Below are positions 44,222 through 53,074 of a DNA stretch of 64,000 nucleotides, one piece after another; position 1 is the first letter of the stretch, and every line of letters begins with the position of its first letter. Below the pieces are notes generated by a model, which was given only the letters and a program-made list of their open reading frames with translations, did not search any database and had not been told where the DNA came from. This DNA comes from Pontibacillus salipaludis (GTDB lineage Bacteria > Bacillota > Bacilli > Bacillales > BH030062). A program made the translations under genes and the position numbers. Location of the stretch: the NCBI RefSeq assembly GCF_014642405.1, contig NZ_BMIN01000007.1, positions 118,600 through 182,599 on the forward strand, written 5' to 3'.

Positions 44222-44383
44222 ATGGCTGTGAGCAAAAAAAGAACAAGTACTTTTCTAGGTGCTGGGGTTGCAATAGGTGTTGCTCTTGGAGCCGTATTTG
44301 ATAATGTAGCTCTTGGTATTGCTTTAGGGGTTTCTATTGGAGTAGGTATGGATTGGTTTAAAAATAAGAAGAAAAAAGACTAA
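44222..44383 (+). CDS. Small glycine-rich hydrophobic protein (53 residues)
   Basis: ATG at 44222 with GAAAGGG 5 nt upstream. A basic N-terminus (MAVSKKRTST) and a C-terminus with six Lys flank one long glycine-zipper-like hydrophobic stretch with GAGVAIGVALGAVF and GIALGVSIGVGM. A perfect palindromic terminator follows within 12 nt, supporting a real gene. Unknown function; small single- or double-pass membrane protein. Confidence 0.72.
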   Translation: MAVSKKRTSTFLGAGVAIGVALGAVFDNVALGIALGVSIGVGMDWFKNKKKKD

Positions 44384-44388
44384 TTACA

Positions 44389-44421
44389 CAAAAAAACGTT
44401 CAGATGATCTGAACGTTTTTT
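44389..44421 (+). terminator. Terminator after the small glycine-rich protein gene
   Basis: AACGTTCAGAT and ATCTGAACGTT form a perfect hairpin flanked by A and T runs. Confidence 0.9.
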
Positions 44422-44469
44422 GCTGTAACGCGATTATCTTTGGTACGACTATCTATACTTCCAGCGTCC

Positions 44470-45096
44470 CTATTTTTGCGATTGATTCACCTTGTTTGCT
44501 ACTTCCGCTTCATATTTTTTAATCAGTTCATTATTTGATAGAACACCGTACTTCTTTTCTAGTTTTGGTTTTAATTTCATCCATAAAACATTCTTCTCAT
44601 AAAGATCTCTGTCATAGTTGTGATTAAGTTCTTTCAACGAAAATCCCAGGGCCTCTGCATAGGCTAAGTGCTGCGGAACATCACTCTTATCTGGCCCTTC
44701 TGTAATAAACTGATCTATTTCTTCATCGCTCACCTTAACACCATAGTCATTTTCTGCAATTGACTTCCACACTCGATCTTCTTCCATGGCTTGATTGGAT
44801 ACTTCTACTACTTCTTCTTTCGTTAAATCTGTTTCATAGTAAAGTTTTTCTTGAGCTAATGTTCTTATGATCCATTTATTTAACTGGTCATCTTGGTCAT
44901 CAAATTGACTTGATTCAGAGATCGCTTCATCAAAAACCCTTCTATAATCTTCAAAAGTATACGTATTCAAGATTTCTGTTTGCTCTTCTTCACTTATCAT
45001 CTTGATTTCAACTTGCGAATCCGAGGGGGACTGGCACCCTGTTAATAAAGCCATACCCATTAAACCTATAACAACCAGCTTTCTACGTGTAAGCAT
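44470..45096 (-). CDS. Lipoprotein with a SurA-like N-terminal domain, unknown function
   Basis: A 208-residue exported lipoprotein: signal peptide MLTRRKLVVIGLMGMALLTGC with Cys21 as lipidation site (quoted in full only as far as the lipobox LLTGC). The mature part is helical and acidic with an array of EE and DE pairs. The segment with repeated short helices resembles the chaperone-like SurA N-terminal fold, and no PPIase domain is present. A substrate-binding or folding-helper role is only a guess. Near the LspA-like gene, whose product would process such lipoproteins. Confidence 0.7.
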   Translation of the reverse strand: MLTRRKLVVIGLMGMALLTGCQSPSDSQVEIKMISEEEQTEILNTYTFEDYRRVFDEAISESSQFDDQDDQLNKWIIRTLAQEKLYYETDLTKEEVVEVSNQAMEEDRVWKSIAENDYGVKVSDEEIDQFITEGPDKSDVPQHLAYAEALGFSLKELNHNYDRDLYEKNVLWMKLKPKLEKKYGVLSNNELIKKYEAEVANKVNQSQK

Positions 45097-45179
45097 GATT
45101 CACTCCCTCTCCTTTATATATCCCCCATCATTTTAACAGATTATTACAATTCACCGATCAAGAGTCTTCTAAATGAACA

Positions 45180-45221
45180 AAAAAGAGACACTAGACTCCA
45201 TATAGGGAGAGTGTCTCTTAG
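45180..45221 (-). terminator. Terminator after the murE-like gene
   Basis: AAGAGACACT and AGTGTCTCTT pair over a 20-nt loop with a T run on the minus strand. Confidence 0.8.
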
Positions 45222-45269
45222 ATTCATATTATTTTTTTCTTCTAAAGTAGCTTGTATAGACCCTTATCC

Positions 45270-46772
45270 TCAAACCGTCTTCCGACAACGGTAATCTTGA
45301 TCAAAATAAGCATTAACAACATCCATTTCAGAATAAGGAACGCGCTCATCACCTATAATTTGATAGCCACCAAATCCGATCCCCGTTAACAGTACAAGGT
45401 CGCCTGGCTCAGCTAAATCAAATGCGTAGTGGATGGCATCTTCACGGTGTAATTGGGAGTGAATGTATGGTGAGTTAGGCGCCTTAAACCCTCTTAACAC
45501 ATCGTTAACGACTTCCTGACGATTGGCATGTCCAGGCTGGTCCACGCTTACGACAATCTCATCACCAATGCCCTCGGCAACTTCGGCCATTAATGGGCGT
45601 TTCTTCGGATCTCTGAGTCCGACTCCTGTAATCATAACAATCAATCTTCGATGCGGCACTTGCTTAACCGTGTTTAAAACAGTCGCCAACGCATCAGGAG
45701 TGTGAGCATAGTCTAATACAATTTGGAACGGTGCTTCATTATCAACAAGCTGATAGCGACCTTCAGGACATGTAATGCCCCAAACAACCGATAATATATC
45801 ATGAAGCGAATGACCCATCTGGTAACAAGTTGCAATCGCAGCAAGCAAATTAGATATATTATATTCACCAAATACCGGTGCATCCACACGGTAATGAAGA
45901 TCATCAAAGATCAGTGTGAAGGATGTCCCTTCTATAGTCGTTCGGATATTATCAGCACGGAAATCGGCTGATTCATGCGTTCCGTACGTCATTAGAGAGC
46001 CGTCAAACCGTTTGATAATGTCAGGCGACATGACAGGGTCATCCAAATTGACAACCGCTCTTTTCGCTTGATCAAACAACTTCAACTTAGCTTCTTTATA
46101 GGCTTCCATTGTGCCATGGAACTCTAAATGTTCAGGTGTTAAATTCGTATGAACCGCTACATTGAAATCAATTCCAGCCAAACGCTTCTGTTCAATGGCA
46201 ATGGAGGTCGATTCAATGACAGCCGCTTTCAAATCACGTTGTTTGAAATAATCTAAGACACGATGAATATCGGGGGCTTCAGGTGTCGTAGGGACCGTTT
46301 GTTTAAAATCAGTCTTTCGTTCTTCATCCCAAATCCCAGCAGTCCCAAGACACCCTGTACGGCAGGATAAATCATTGAGGAGAGAATGAATAAAAGTAGA
46401 CACAGTGGTCTTCCCATTTGTTCCGGTTACCCCAATTGTATATAACGATTCTGATGGAGATCCGAATAGTAGAGAGGAAACGTGGGCCAACGCTAGTCGA
46501 CTGTCTTCCACAAGGATAAAGCTAACACCAGGAAACTCTTTAGAATATGTATGAAGTGAGTCAGATTCTGTACCAATAATCGTGGTGGCCCCGTTTTTTA
46601 TGGCTTGTTCTATATAAAGGTGACCGTTGTGGTGTTCACCGGTAATACACACAAATGCATCATCTTCACTAATTTCACGCGAATCATAGGTAACAGAGGA
46701 AATAACCTGGGATTTCGGGCCCCAAACGCTTCCATTAACTAGGTCCTTCATCAGGTATTCATTACTGTTCAT
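45270..46772 (-). CDS. murE: MurE-like UDP-MurNAc-tripeptide synthetase (atypical specificity loop)
   Basis: Cytoplasmic Mur ligase of 500 residues, ATP-dependent, that would add the third residue to UDP-MurNAc-L-Ala-D-Glu. The P-loop is GVTGTNGKTT (114-123), the carbamylated-Lys region is EAKLKLF (Lys229), and ISNLLAAIA and YAHTPDAL are standard. However, the specificity motif DNPR of mDAP-adding MurE is replaced by VDQPGHANR (410-418), and the surrounding TGVGLRDPKKRPLM and LLTGIGFGGYQIIG also depart from the usual GGDRDKGKRP and KGHE patterns. It is outside any mur/fts cluster and monocistronic. It may be a paralogue with a different amino acid, a different nucleotide substrate, or weak activity. 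Confidence 0.85.
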   Translation of the reverse strand: MNSNEYLMKDLVNGSVWGPKSQVISSVTYDSREISEDDAFVCITGEHHNGHLYIEQAIKNGATTIIGTESDSLHTYSKEFPGVSFILVEDSRLALAHVSSLLFGSPSESLYTIGVTGTNGKTTVSTFIHSLLNDLSCRTGCLGTAGIWDEERKTDFKQTVPTTPEAPDIHRVLDYFKQRDLKAAVIESTSIAIEQKRLAGIDFNVAVHTNLTPEHLEFHGTMEAYKEAKLKLFDQAKRAVVNLDDPVMSPDIIKRFDGSLMTYGTHESADFRADNIRTTIEGTSFTLIFDDLHYRVDAPVFGEYNISNLLAAIATCYQMGHSLHDILSVVWGITCPEGRYQLVDNEAPFQIVLDYAHTPDALATVLNTVKQVPHRRLIVMITGVGLRDPKKRPLMAEVAEGIGDEIVVSVDQPGHANRQEVVNDVLRGFKAPNSPYIHSQLHREDAIHYAFDLAEPGDLVLLTGIGFGGYQIIGDERVPYSEMDVVNAYFDQDYRCRKTV

Positions 46773-46937
46773 GTCATCATCCTTTTACAAATTTTTACTT
46801 TATCGTGCTAAAGTGTTGATTCTTCTTTCCCATTCCCCCGTAAAATTAGAGGTAAACATTTCTAAGCATACTCATTTGTAAAAGAAGTTTACTTTAATAT
46901 ATTAAGTGGAAAATACCGGGCTGTTTTAAAATCAAAA

Positions 46938-46972
46938 AAAAATCCGCCTCCCTATTAGGAGACGGATCCTTT
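46938..46972 (-). terminator. Terminator after the lspA-like gene
   Basis: ATCCG-CTCC and GGAG-CGGAT stem with an A-run that reads as T on the minus strand, 30 nt beyond the stop. Confidence 0.75.
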
Positions 46973-47004
46973 CCTTTTTATAAAACCCGTTGCCTATGTA
47001 GTTT

Positions 47005-47460
47005 TTAGGAATAATGAGGCTCTTCCCTAGCTGCAAAAGTCCAAATCGCAAGAGCAATAAACCCAAGCAAAATATAGAGATCAGCTATATTAAAAATCCC
47101 TGATCGTCCCTCAATATGAATAAAGTCGATGACATGACCAAGGAATAATCGGTCTATAAAGTTCCCAAGACCACCACTTATCACCAATATAAAGGCCAGG
47201 TTCCGGAGTTTTTTCTTTGAATCATGAGGAATACTCCACCAAAGGAAGATCCAACTTAAAATGATGGTTTGGAGCGGAATGATAACCCAAGAAACAGAAC
47301 TGAGCCGTCCTCCCGTAATTCCTTCGTTATAGAGCAAGTTCCATTCTAACCATCCAGGAATCACCTGAATCACTTCATCCAGATCCATCTGGGCATCCAT
47401 CCACCGCTTGATCACCAAATCAAACAAGACAAGAATAACCACAACAAACAATCGCTTCAC
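47005..47460 (-). CDS. lspA: Lipoprotein signal peptidase LspA (possible second copy)
   Basis: Membrane aspartic protease of about 151 residues with four helices that cuts prolipoproteins before the lipidated Cys. GTG start at 47460, with GGGAG 10 nt upstream; another GTG lies at 47490. The two catalytic aspartates are in GGLGNFIDRL (Asp103) and IFNIADLYI (Asp127). The first helix-loop motif NEGITGG differs from the usual NxGAAFS pattern. Classical Bacillus lspA lies next to rluD and pyrR; that context is absent, so this looks like a second LspA. The GTGCCAGACAC repeat lies upstream. Confidence 0.88.
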   Translation of the reverse strand: MKRLFVVVILVLFDLVIKRWMDAQMDLDEVIQVIPGWLEWNLLYNEGITGGRLSSVSWVIIPLQTIILSWIFLWWSIPHDSKKKLRNLAFILVISGGLGNFIDRLFLGHVIDFIHIEGRSGIFNIADLYILLGFIALAIWTFAAREEPHYS

Positions 47461-47494
47461 GACTTCTAATCTCCCTCTCTTACACTTCACCGTA

Positions 47495-47580
47495 CGAAAG
47501 CGTGCCAGACACGCGTCAATGCTTTACATAAGTGAAGGGTGTCTGGCACGCGTCTATACTTTACATCATTAAAGCGGTGG
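47495..47580. repeat. GTGCCAGACAC / GTGTCTGGCAC inverted repeat pair
   Basis: GTGCCAGACAC (47502-47512) and GTGTCTGGCAC (47539-47549) face each other across 26 bp containing CAATGCTTTACATAAGTGAA. It is located between the RQC-protein gene and the lspA-like gene. Confidence 0.78.
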
Positions 47581-47603
47581 AATTCAAGGGGGTACATTTT
47601 CTT

Positions 47604-49139
47604 TTAGGTTGTTTCTTGAATATAGGGGACGGCTTGATCCGTCAGGGCGAACCCTTTTTGCAACTTTCTTAGAAAGCCTTGTTTCTCTAATGATTTCAGT
47701 GCCTTCATCGCATCCTTCTCCTGCCAATCCTCCATAGCACCAAACTGGATGGCCTTGTCCAACTGTTCAGAACGGATTTTATTTGTTGCCTTACCAATCA
47801 AGACTTGAGTGATGGTATGCGCCGGATAGACGCCACTTGTGTCATGAACGAATTGAAGCACTTGTTCTACCTCGCCCCAGTAGAACGATTGTTTGTTCAC
47901 TTTGGTGAATTCTTCTTCTCGTGTCATTGTATTTCCCTCAAGGTAGGATACTAACTCCATTTTAAGGTCATCTAGTTCGCTTGAAACGTCTTGATGGAGA
48001 AGGCCCTCCCACTCGTCAACTCGCTTCAGCATGGAAACATGAGGAAGTTCAACATCAGATAGCCACACAAGTGGTGACGCGTGCTTGACTTTAGGCAGCT
48101 TCATTGCCTCCATTCCTCGAAACAAGTCAATCCATGGGCTTGATGGTTGATTTCCTTTATGTTTAGGTAATGCTTGAATTTTTTTGAGTAGAAGTAGGAT
48201 CTCGTTCCATTCCATCTCATACCGAGAAGACTTTTGTTGAATTCCCTCAAGGCGTTTTATTTTATCCAGGACGACGTCGTTCTTCTCTGCGATTTCATTA
48301 AACTGACGCTCAATGGTATGAATGCGTTTCTTTGCTTTTTCAATGTCAAATTCCTCTTCTAAACGTAATGTTTCTTCTTTCAAAAAGACGCTAAAATCAC
48401 AAATTTCGCAGTATAACTCAAGCTCTTCTTGATCCGAATAGACATACATTTCCTTATCGTGTTCACAAGCACACCCTTCTGACCAAAGCCAATCAGAAGG
48501 AATCGACCGAAATGGCCTCATCACAATCTCGACCCGGTGACGCCAAAAGGAGATATCTTCAGGATACTTCAGCTGCGATAACAGATTCGATCGGTTCATC
48601 CTCTCTACAGCCTGAAGCTCCTCCCTCTTAGAATGGGCAAATAGAACAAGAGGATGCTGTTCAAAGCGCTCCTCTAAATCACGAATCCACTCTGCATGGG
48701 ATGTCTCATGTATATAAGCACAATACGTGTATTGTTGAATTAAGGACTCCACCAGCTTCTCTAGCTGTTCATTCGACATCATCGAAATCTTGGTCTCAAA
48801 TACGTATTCTTTATGAATGGGAATGCCATGTTCCCTACTGAATGTCCTAAACAGAAACAGCTCTGGCTTCACTAAACCACCATGATCGAGTTCCCCTTCT
48901 TTGTCTAACAATACAGGCAATAAACTTCGCCCATCTAATTGTAAAAACCGCTGCAATGAATCGATCTCTTTAATGGAGAGCCTTCCTACTAGCCTTTCTA
49001 TGATTGTGTGTATACGGGATAAGGATTCTTTTCGAACTTTGTTCGGAATCGAGCGCACTGCCTTATTCTTTTTTCCACCTGGATAAAACACCAGATAAGG
49101 AAAATCGCTGTGTGTATAAGCAAGGTCTCGTAAAGCCAT
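47604..49139 (-). CDS. RQC winged-helix domain protein (RQC-minor-1-like)
   Basis: A 511-residue protein; start 49139 (MALRDLAYTHSDF) with GGGTGA upstream. No helicase motor is seen. The middle has a likely zinc knuckle (CACEH near residue 225 and CEICDF near 250) followed by a coiled coil (about 265-320). The C-terminal 90 residues look like the RecQ C-terminal winged helix (VEQVLQFVHDTSGVYPAHTI, then ATNKIRSEQLDKAIQFGAM and LEKQGFLRK). It therefore probably binds DNA or RNA junctions. I believe it belongs to the family named RQC-minor-1; the exact molecular role is unknown. Confidence 0.7.
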   Translation of the reverse strand: MALRDLAYTHSDFPYLVFYPGGKKNKAVRSIPNKVRKESLSRIHTIIERLVGRLSIKEIDSLQRFLQLDGRSLLPVLLDKEGELDHGGLVKPELFLFRTFSREHGIPIHKEYVFETKISMMSNEQLEKLVESLIQQYTYCAYIHETSHAEWIRDLEERFEQHPLVLFAHSKREELQAVERMNRSNLLSQLKYPEDISFWRHRVEIVMRPFRSIPSDWLWSEGCACEHDKEMYVYSDQEELELYCEICDFSVFLKEETLRLEEEFDIEKAKKRIHTIERQFNEIAEKNDVVLDKIKRLEGIQQKSSRYEMEWNEILLLLKKIQALPKHKGNQPSSPWIDLFRGMEAMKLPKVKHASPLVWLSDVELPHVSMLKRVDEWEGLLHQDVSSELDDLKMELVSYLEGNTMTREEEFTKVNKQSFYWGEVEQVLQFVHDTSGVYPAHTITQVLIGKATNKIRSEQLDKAIQFGAMEDWQEKDAMKALKSLEKQGFLRKLQKGFALTDQAVPYIQETT

Positions 49140-49250
49140 CGTGTCATCACCCAACTCGTCAGTTTAGTTTATCGCCTTTACAAGACGATGATTACAGTAC
49201 ACTTTACAATAAACGAATGATCCACAAAAGTTTCAACCCTCTATTCGCTA

Positions 49251-49706
49251 TTATAGATCCATAGGAGACAACGTTCGCCCTGTCTCCAAATACGTCTTCA
49301 AATTACTCAAAATCGCAGGCCACCCATTATTCAATCCATAAAACGTGTCTTCCTCGTCGCTTAGATCTGTGCTTAAAAGGTTTTCATGAAGAAGCGTTAG
49401 TTTTACCGCTTCACCGAATTCTTTCACTTTAAAGGTCACAACGAGCGGCTTCTCTCTTTCTTGATCATCAACATGTTTCCATGTAAAGGCAAGCTTCTCA
49501 TAAGGAACAACTGTTAAGATATCCCCATCCACATCAAGCTCGCCATTTCCTCTGAAATACTGTATGGATGAGCCTTCCCTCCAGTCAGACTGTACTTCGC
49601 AGCCAAAGAAATAGTGCTTTGTATGTTCCGCTCTCGTTAACGCTTCCCACACTTTTTCCTTAGTGGCTAAAATATATGTAGTATAGATAAAAGAATCGTC
49701 TTTCAT
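49251..49706 (-). CDS. SRPBCC/AHSA1-family ligand-binding protein
   Basis: A 151-residue START-like helix-grip protein. The N-terminal TTYILATKEKVWEALT is the AHSA1 opening (the strand and first helix), followed by FFGCEVQSDWREGSS, PYEKLAFTWKH, and the C-terminal helix with GWPAILSNLKTYLETGR. Members bind hydrophobic ligands or stimulate chaperones; no specific role can be given. The ATG at 49706 has AGGAGG upstream. No co-transcribed neighbour. Confidence 0.87.
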   Translation of the reverse strand: MKDDSFIYTTYILATKEKVWEALTRAEHTKHYFFGCEVQSDWREGSSIQYFRGNGELDVDGDILTVVPYEKLAFTWKHVDDQEREKPLVVTFKVKEFGEAVKLTLLHENLLSTDLSDEEDTFYGLNNGWPAILSNLKTYLETGRTLSPMDL

Positions 49707-49875
49707 AGGAATCCTCCTTATGTGTATTGGCTGATCTAAGTAAACATGTACCTTAAAATCCTAATTCAATAAAAGGCTTCTTTTTTCCTCTTTTGCTCCA
49801 TGAAAACACCTTTATCTGAGTAATTATGTTATGATATAACGTACATTTGGAAATATAAGGGAGGTTGAACAGAAG

Positions 49876-50184
49876 GTGCAACTCATTATTCCGATGATCT
49901 TTGTGCTCGCATTGGTCTCCATTTCATCCATATTTTTTAGAAACAGCTCTAAAACAGACCAAGGCTTTGAAGTCATCTACTTTAAGCTATCTTACAGGAG
50001 AAAGATGATCAGAACGCTTATAACCCTTCCTTTTGCTATCGTTGTTATGGCTCTTCTTTACGTTTATTCAGATATCAGCACCTCATCGAGCATTCTTGCT
50101 GGATCCCTTATTTTAATTGTCTTTTTCATTCAACTCCTATACAACTTCTTTATGTGGAAAGAAAAAGAAATCAAACAAAGCTAA
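49876..50184 (+). CDS. Small three-helix membrane protein
   Basis: A 102-residue protein (GTG start with GGGAGG 11 nt upstream). Hydrophobic segments are at about 1-20, 46-63 and 70-90; the connecting regions are basic, and the C-terminus KEKEIKQS is charged. I do not recognise a family. It is convergent with the BCCT gene and separated from it by a shared hairpin. Confidence 0.65.
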   Translation: MQLIIPMIFVLALVSISSIFFRNSSKTDQGFEVIYFKLSYRRKMIRTLITLPFAIVVMALLYVYSDISTSSSILAGSLILIVFFIQLLYNFFMWKEKEIKQS

Positions 50185-50212
50185 TACAACCAAGTCATTG
50201 TTGTATTAGCTT
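50180..50212. terminator. Shared hairpin between convergent genes
   Basis: GCTAATACAAC and GTTGTATTAGC form an 11-bp stem around a 9-nt loop, between the genes ending at 50184 and 50227. T runs are weak on both strands. Confidence 0.65.
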
Positions 50213-50226
50213 CAGAAGAACTAAGG

Positions 50227-51762
50227 CTATTCTCGTTTTGCATTCTTCCGTTTAGTAGAAGAATCAATCTTCCCAATCCCCAACTCTTTTCCTTCTTGAT
50301 ACACCGTCTTTACAAAACTAAACGACATTAACAACATAATAATCGAAAAAGGTAACGCTGCTATAATCATGGTGTTTTGTAAAGCTTGAAGCCCGCCTGT
50401 GTATAAAAGCGCAAGAGCCGTCACAGATAGCAGGACACCCCAAGTTAATTTGACGAACTGACTCGGGTCCCCTTTCCCACCTGTGGTCATGAGCCCTAAG
50501 ACAAAAGTTCCAGAATCCGCTGAAGTGATAAAGAATGTACTAATTAAAAGAATCGCCACAATCGAGGCCACCATACTCAATGGATAATTCTCAAACACTC
50601 CAAACAACGACTTCTCTGTTGCAAGCTCTGATATAACAGCAATTCCGTTATGTTCAAGGGAGATTGCCGTCCCACCGAATGTTGCAAACCACAAGAATCC
50701 TATTAAAGAAGGTAGCAGCAGGACAAAGAAAACAAATTCGCGAATACTACGTCCTCTAGACACACGAGCTATAAAGATTCCCACAAACGGAGACCAAGCA
50801 ATCCACCAGGCCCAGTAGAAGATGGTCCACGAATTAATCCAGCCTCTGATTTCTTCATCAAGTGGTGCAATACGGAAGCTCATTTGAGGTAGATTCTGAA
50901 TATAAGCACCTAATGAATTTGTAAATAAATTTAATTGAAAAAGCGTAGGACCCAGTATAAACATCATCAGGAAAAGTACGGCTGCCAGAATCATGTTGGC
51001 ATTACTTAAATATTTAATTCCCTTACCAAGACCCGACCATGCTGAAATCATAAACAATACCGTTACAATCGCAATAATGATCAGTTGCACCCAGAAGTTA
51101 CTCGGGATATCAAAAAGGTAAGACAGCCCTCCATTAATTTGCACAGCACCGAATCCAAGCGTAGTGGCAACACCAATTACTGTCGCGATAACAGAGAAGA
51201 TGTCGATCAAACGCCCTGTATTTCCATTTGCTTTTTCACCAATAATCGGTTGTAACGTCGCGCTAATTAAGCCAGGTGTTCCCCTTCTGAAACTAAAATA
51301 AGCTAACACTAATGCGACAATTCCATATATGGCCCAAGCATGGATGCCCCAGTGGAAGTATGTAAACCTCATGGCATCTTTAATCGCCTGATCTGTACCC
51401 ACTTCCCCGGTCGGTGAATTGACTGCATAGTGACTGATCGGCTCAGCCGTTCCCCAGAAGACAAGCCCAATTCCCATACCTGCACTAAAGAGCATCGCAA
51501 CCCAGGTAGGCCTTGTGAATTCAGGTTTCTCATCTTGCTTTCCAAGTCGGATTTTCCCAAGTGGTGTAATTAAGAACACTAAAGCGACGATTGTGAATAA
51601 GGTCACGACAATTAAATAATACCACCCTAAACGATTGGCTATAAACGATTTCACATTTGACGTGACCATTTCTAACCAGTCAGGAGCCAAGACCCCAACA
51701 AGGGATAACAGGATCATAACTGCAGCTGATATTTTAAATACAGGATTCAATTTTTGAAGCAT
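50227..51762 (-). CDS. BCCT family transporter (glycine betaine/choline type, OpuD-like)
   Basis: Sodium-coupled osmolyte importer of 511 residues with 12 helices. The start is taken at 51762 (MLQKLNPVFKIS); AAAGGAG lies 12 nt upstream. The BCCT signature is GMGIGLVFWGTAEPISHY in helix 3 and WTIFYWAWWIAWSPFVGIFI in helix 8, with the tryptophan-rich substrate box. The charged C-terminal tail (KIDSSTKRKNAKRE) could be an osmosensor. Betaine uptake fits with the betaine-forming carnitine pathway at 59-61 kb. Monocistronic. Confidence 0.92.
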   Translation of the reverse strand: MLQKLNPVFKISAAVMILLSLVGVLAPDWLEMVTSNVKSFIANRLGWYYLIVVTLFTIVALVFLITPLGKIRLGKQDEKPEFTRPTWVAMLFSAGMGIGLVFWGTAEPISHYAVNSPTGEVGTDQAIKDAMRFTYFHWGIHAWAIYGIVALVLAYFSFRRGTPGLISATLQPIIGEKANGNTGRLIDIFSVIATVIGVATTLGFGAVQINGGLSYLFDIPSNFWVQLIIIAIVTVLFMISAWSGLGKGIKYLSNANMILAAVLFLMMFILGPTLFQLNLFTNSLGAYIQNLPQMSFRIAPLDEEIRGWINSWTIFYWAWWIAWSPFVGIFIARVSRGRSIREFVFFVLLLPSLIGFLWFATFGGTAISLEHNGIAVISELATEKSLFGVFENYPLSMVASIVAILLISTFFITSADSGTFVLGLMTTGGKGDPSQFVKLTWGVLLSVTALALLYTGGLQALQNTMIIAALPFSIIMLLMSFSFVKTVYQEGKELGIGKIDSSTKRKNAKRE

Positions 51763-51969
51763 CTTGCGAACGACTCCTTTCAAAAGCACAGAAATTCCTT
51801 TATTTAGATAAGGATTATTCTCTTCTATCAGAGTCGTTATTATTCAGCTTAATAACTGAAAGAGATTGAATGAAAAAGGAAAGAATGAAACGTTTTCTTT
51901 CATCATGCGTAGAAAGAATAAAAGGAAAAAACATACACAGTTTGAAAGGATTATAAAGAGGAGGATTAT

Positions 51970-52872
51970 ATGTCGATTTGGTTATATGCAGCAGTATACT
52001 ACATACTCCCAATTGCTTTGCTTATCAGGTTGTGGAAAGGTGATTTGAAGAGCCGTCTACTCGGGGCGCTTGAAGTTGGGCTTACAACCAGCTTTTTTGG
52101 GTATCTCTTCGTTGTCATCCCGTGGCACGTGTATTCACATTACATCCGGTTCCTGTGGGTGCTATTGTTCCTGCCTGTCTTATTTATAGCGATCAAGAGA
52201 TTAAAGCCACTGCCCTTAAAGAGGCCATCAGGAGAACGAAGTGGAATGTTCTCGAACTTGCTTAGTTTAGCAGTGATGATCTTCTTCACTTTTATGGCAG
52301 TGAGCGGACTTGTGGGCTACTCTCCTTCGACTGGAAAGGCTATTGGATTGGAATTCCCGCTAAAAGACGGGGTTTACGCGACAGGGCAAGGCGGTGCAAC
52401 TACGATCATCAATTACCATAATGAACACGAACCCCAGCAGTATGCGATTGATATTCTCGAACTGAATGGCGCAGGGCTCCGAGCAAATGGACTAACCCCA
52501 TCTGAATTGAAAGCTTATGAAATATACAACGCTTCCCTCTACAGTCCTTGTAATGGTGAGGTCATCGGGGCCGTCGATCAATATGAAGACATCCCCCCGC
52601 TTGAAAGCCCTGAAAACGTAGAGGAAGCAAAAGGAAACCACGTTACCCTTCGTTGTCAGAACACAGACGTCATTCTCGCACATATGAAGCCTGGATCCGT
52701 GCAAGTGACAAAAGGCCAGACCGTTAAAGCGGGTGACCTGCTTGGACTTGTTGGGAATACCGGAAACACAACAGAACCTCACCTGCACATTCACGCAGAA
52801 CGAGATGGCGTCGGGATACCGATTACGTTCGATGGACGTTTCTTAAAGCGGAATAGTTTAGTGTTTCAATGA
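51970..52872 (+). CDS. Membrane-anchored M23 (LytM-type) peptidase-domain protein
   Basis: A 300-residue protein: three to four helices in residues 1-120 and an extracellular M23 domain at about 140-290. The domain shows VIGAVDQYEDIPP, GNHVTLRCQNTDVILAHM, VTKGQTVKAGDLLGLVGNTG and the HxH zinc motif in TEPHLHIHAE. The first zinc motif, normally HxxxD, reads QYAID here, with Gln at the His position. This occurs in an M23 subset, so activity is uncertain. RBS GAGGAGG precedes the ATG. It probably trims or recognises peptidoglycan. Confidence 0.85.
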   Translation: MSIWLYAAVYYILPIALLIRLWKGDLKSRLLGALEVGLTTSFFGYLFVVIPWHVYSHYIRFLWVLLFLPVLFIAIKRLKPLPLKRPSGERSGMFSNLLSLAVMIFFTFMAVSGLVGYSPSTGKAIGLEFPLKDGVYATGQGGATTIINYHNEHEPQQYAIDILELNGAGLRANGLTPSELKAYEIYNASLYSPCNGEVIGAVDQYEDIPPLESPENVEEAKGNHVTLRCQNTDVILAHMKPGSVQVTKGQTVKAGDLLGLVGNTGNTTEPHLHIHAERDGVGIPITFDGRFLKRNSLVFQ

Positions 52873-52905
52873 TCGATACCTGAACAAGGATCATTCTTCA
52901 CATTT

Positions 52906-52941
52906 AAGAATCCCTGCTTAACAAAGAGCAGGGATTCTTTT
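52906..52941 (+). terminator. Terminator after the M23 gene
   Basis: AAGAATCCCTGCT pairs with AGCAGGGATTCTT around an 8-nt loop, followed by TTC. Confidence 0.9.
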
Positions 52942-53074
52942 CATTGTAGCCAAGAGGAGAAAATTCAATATAAATGTATGCGATTTTATTTGATATGGAA
53001 AATAAATGATTTATTTTCCTTTTTATGTGATATAGTCCATATATAGAGAATTATTTATAAAAGGGGAATGCTAC

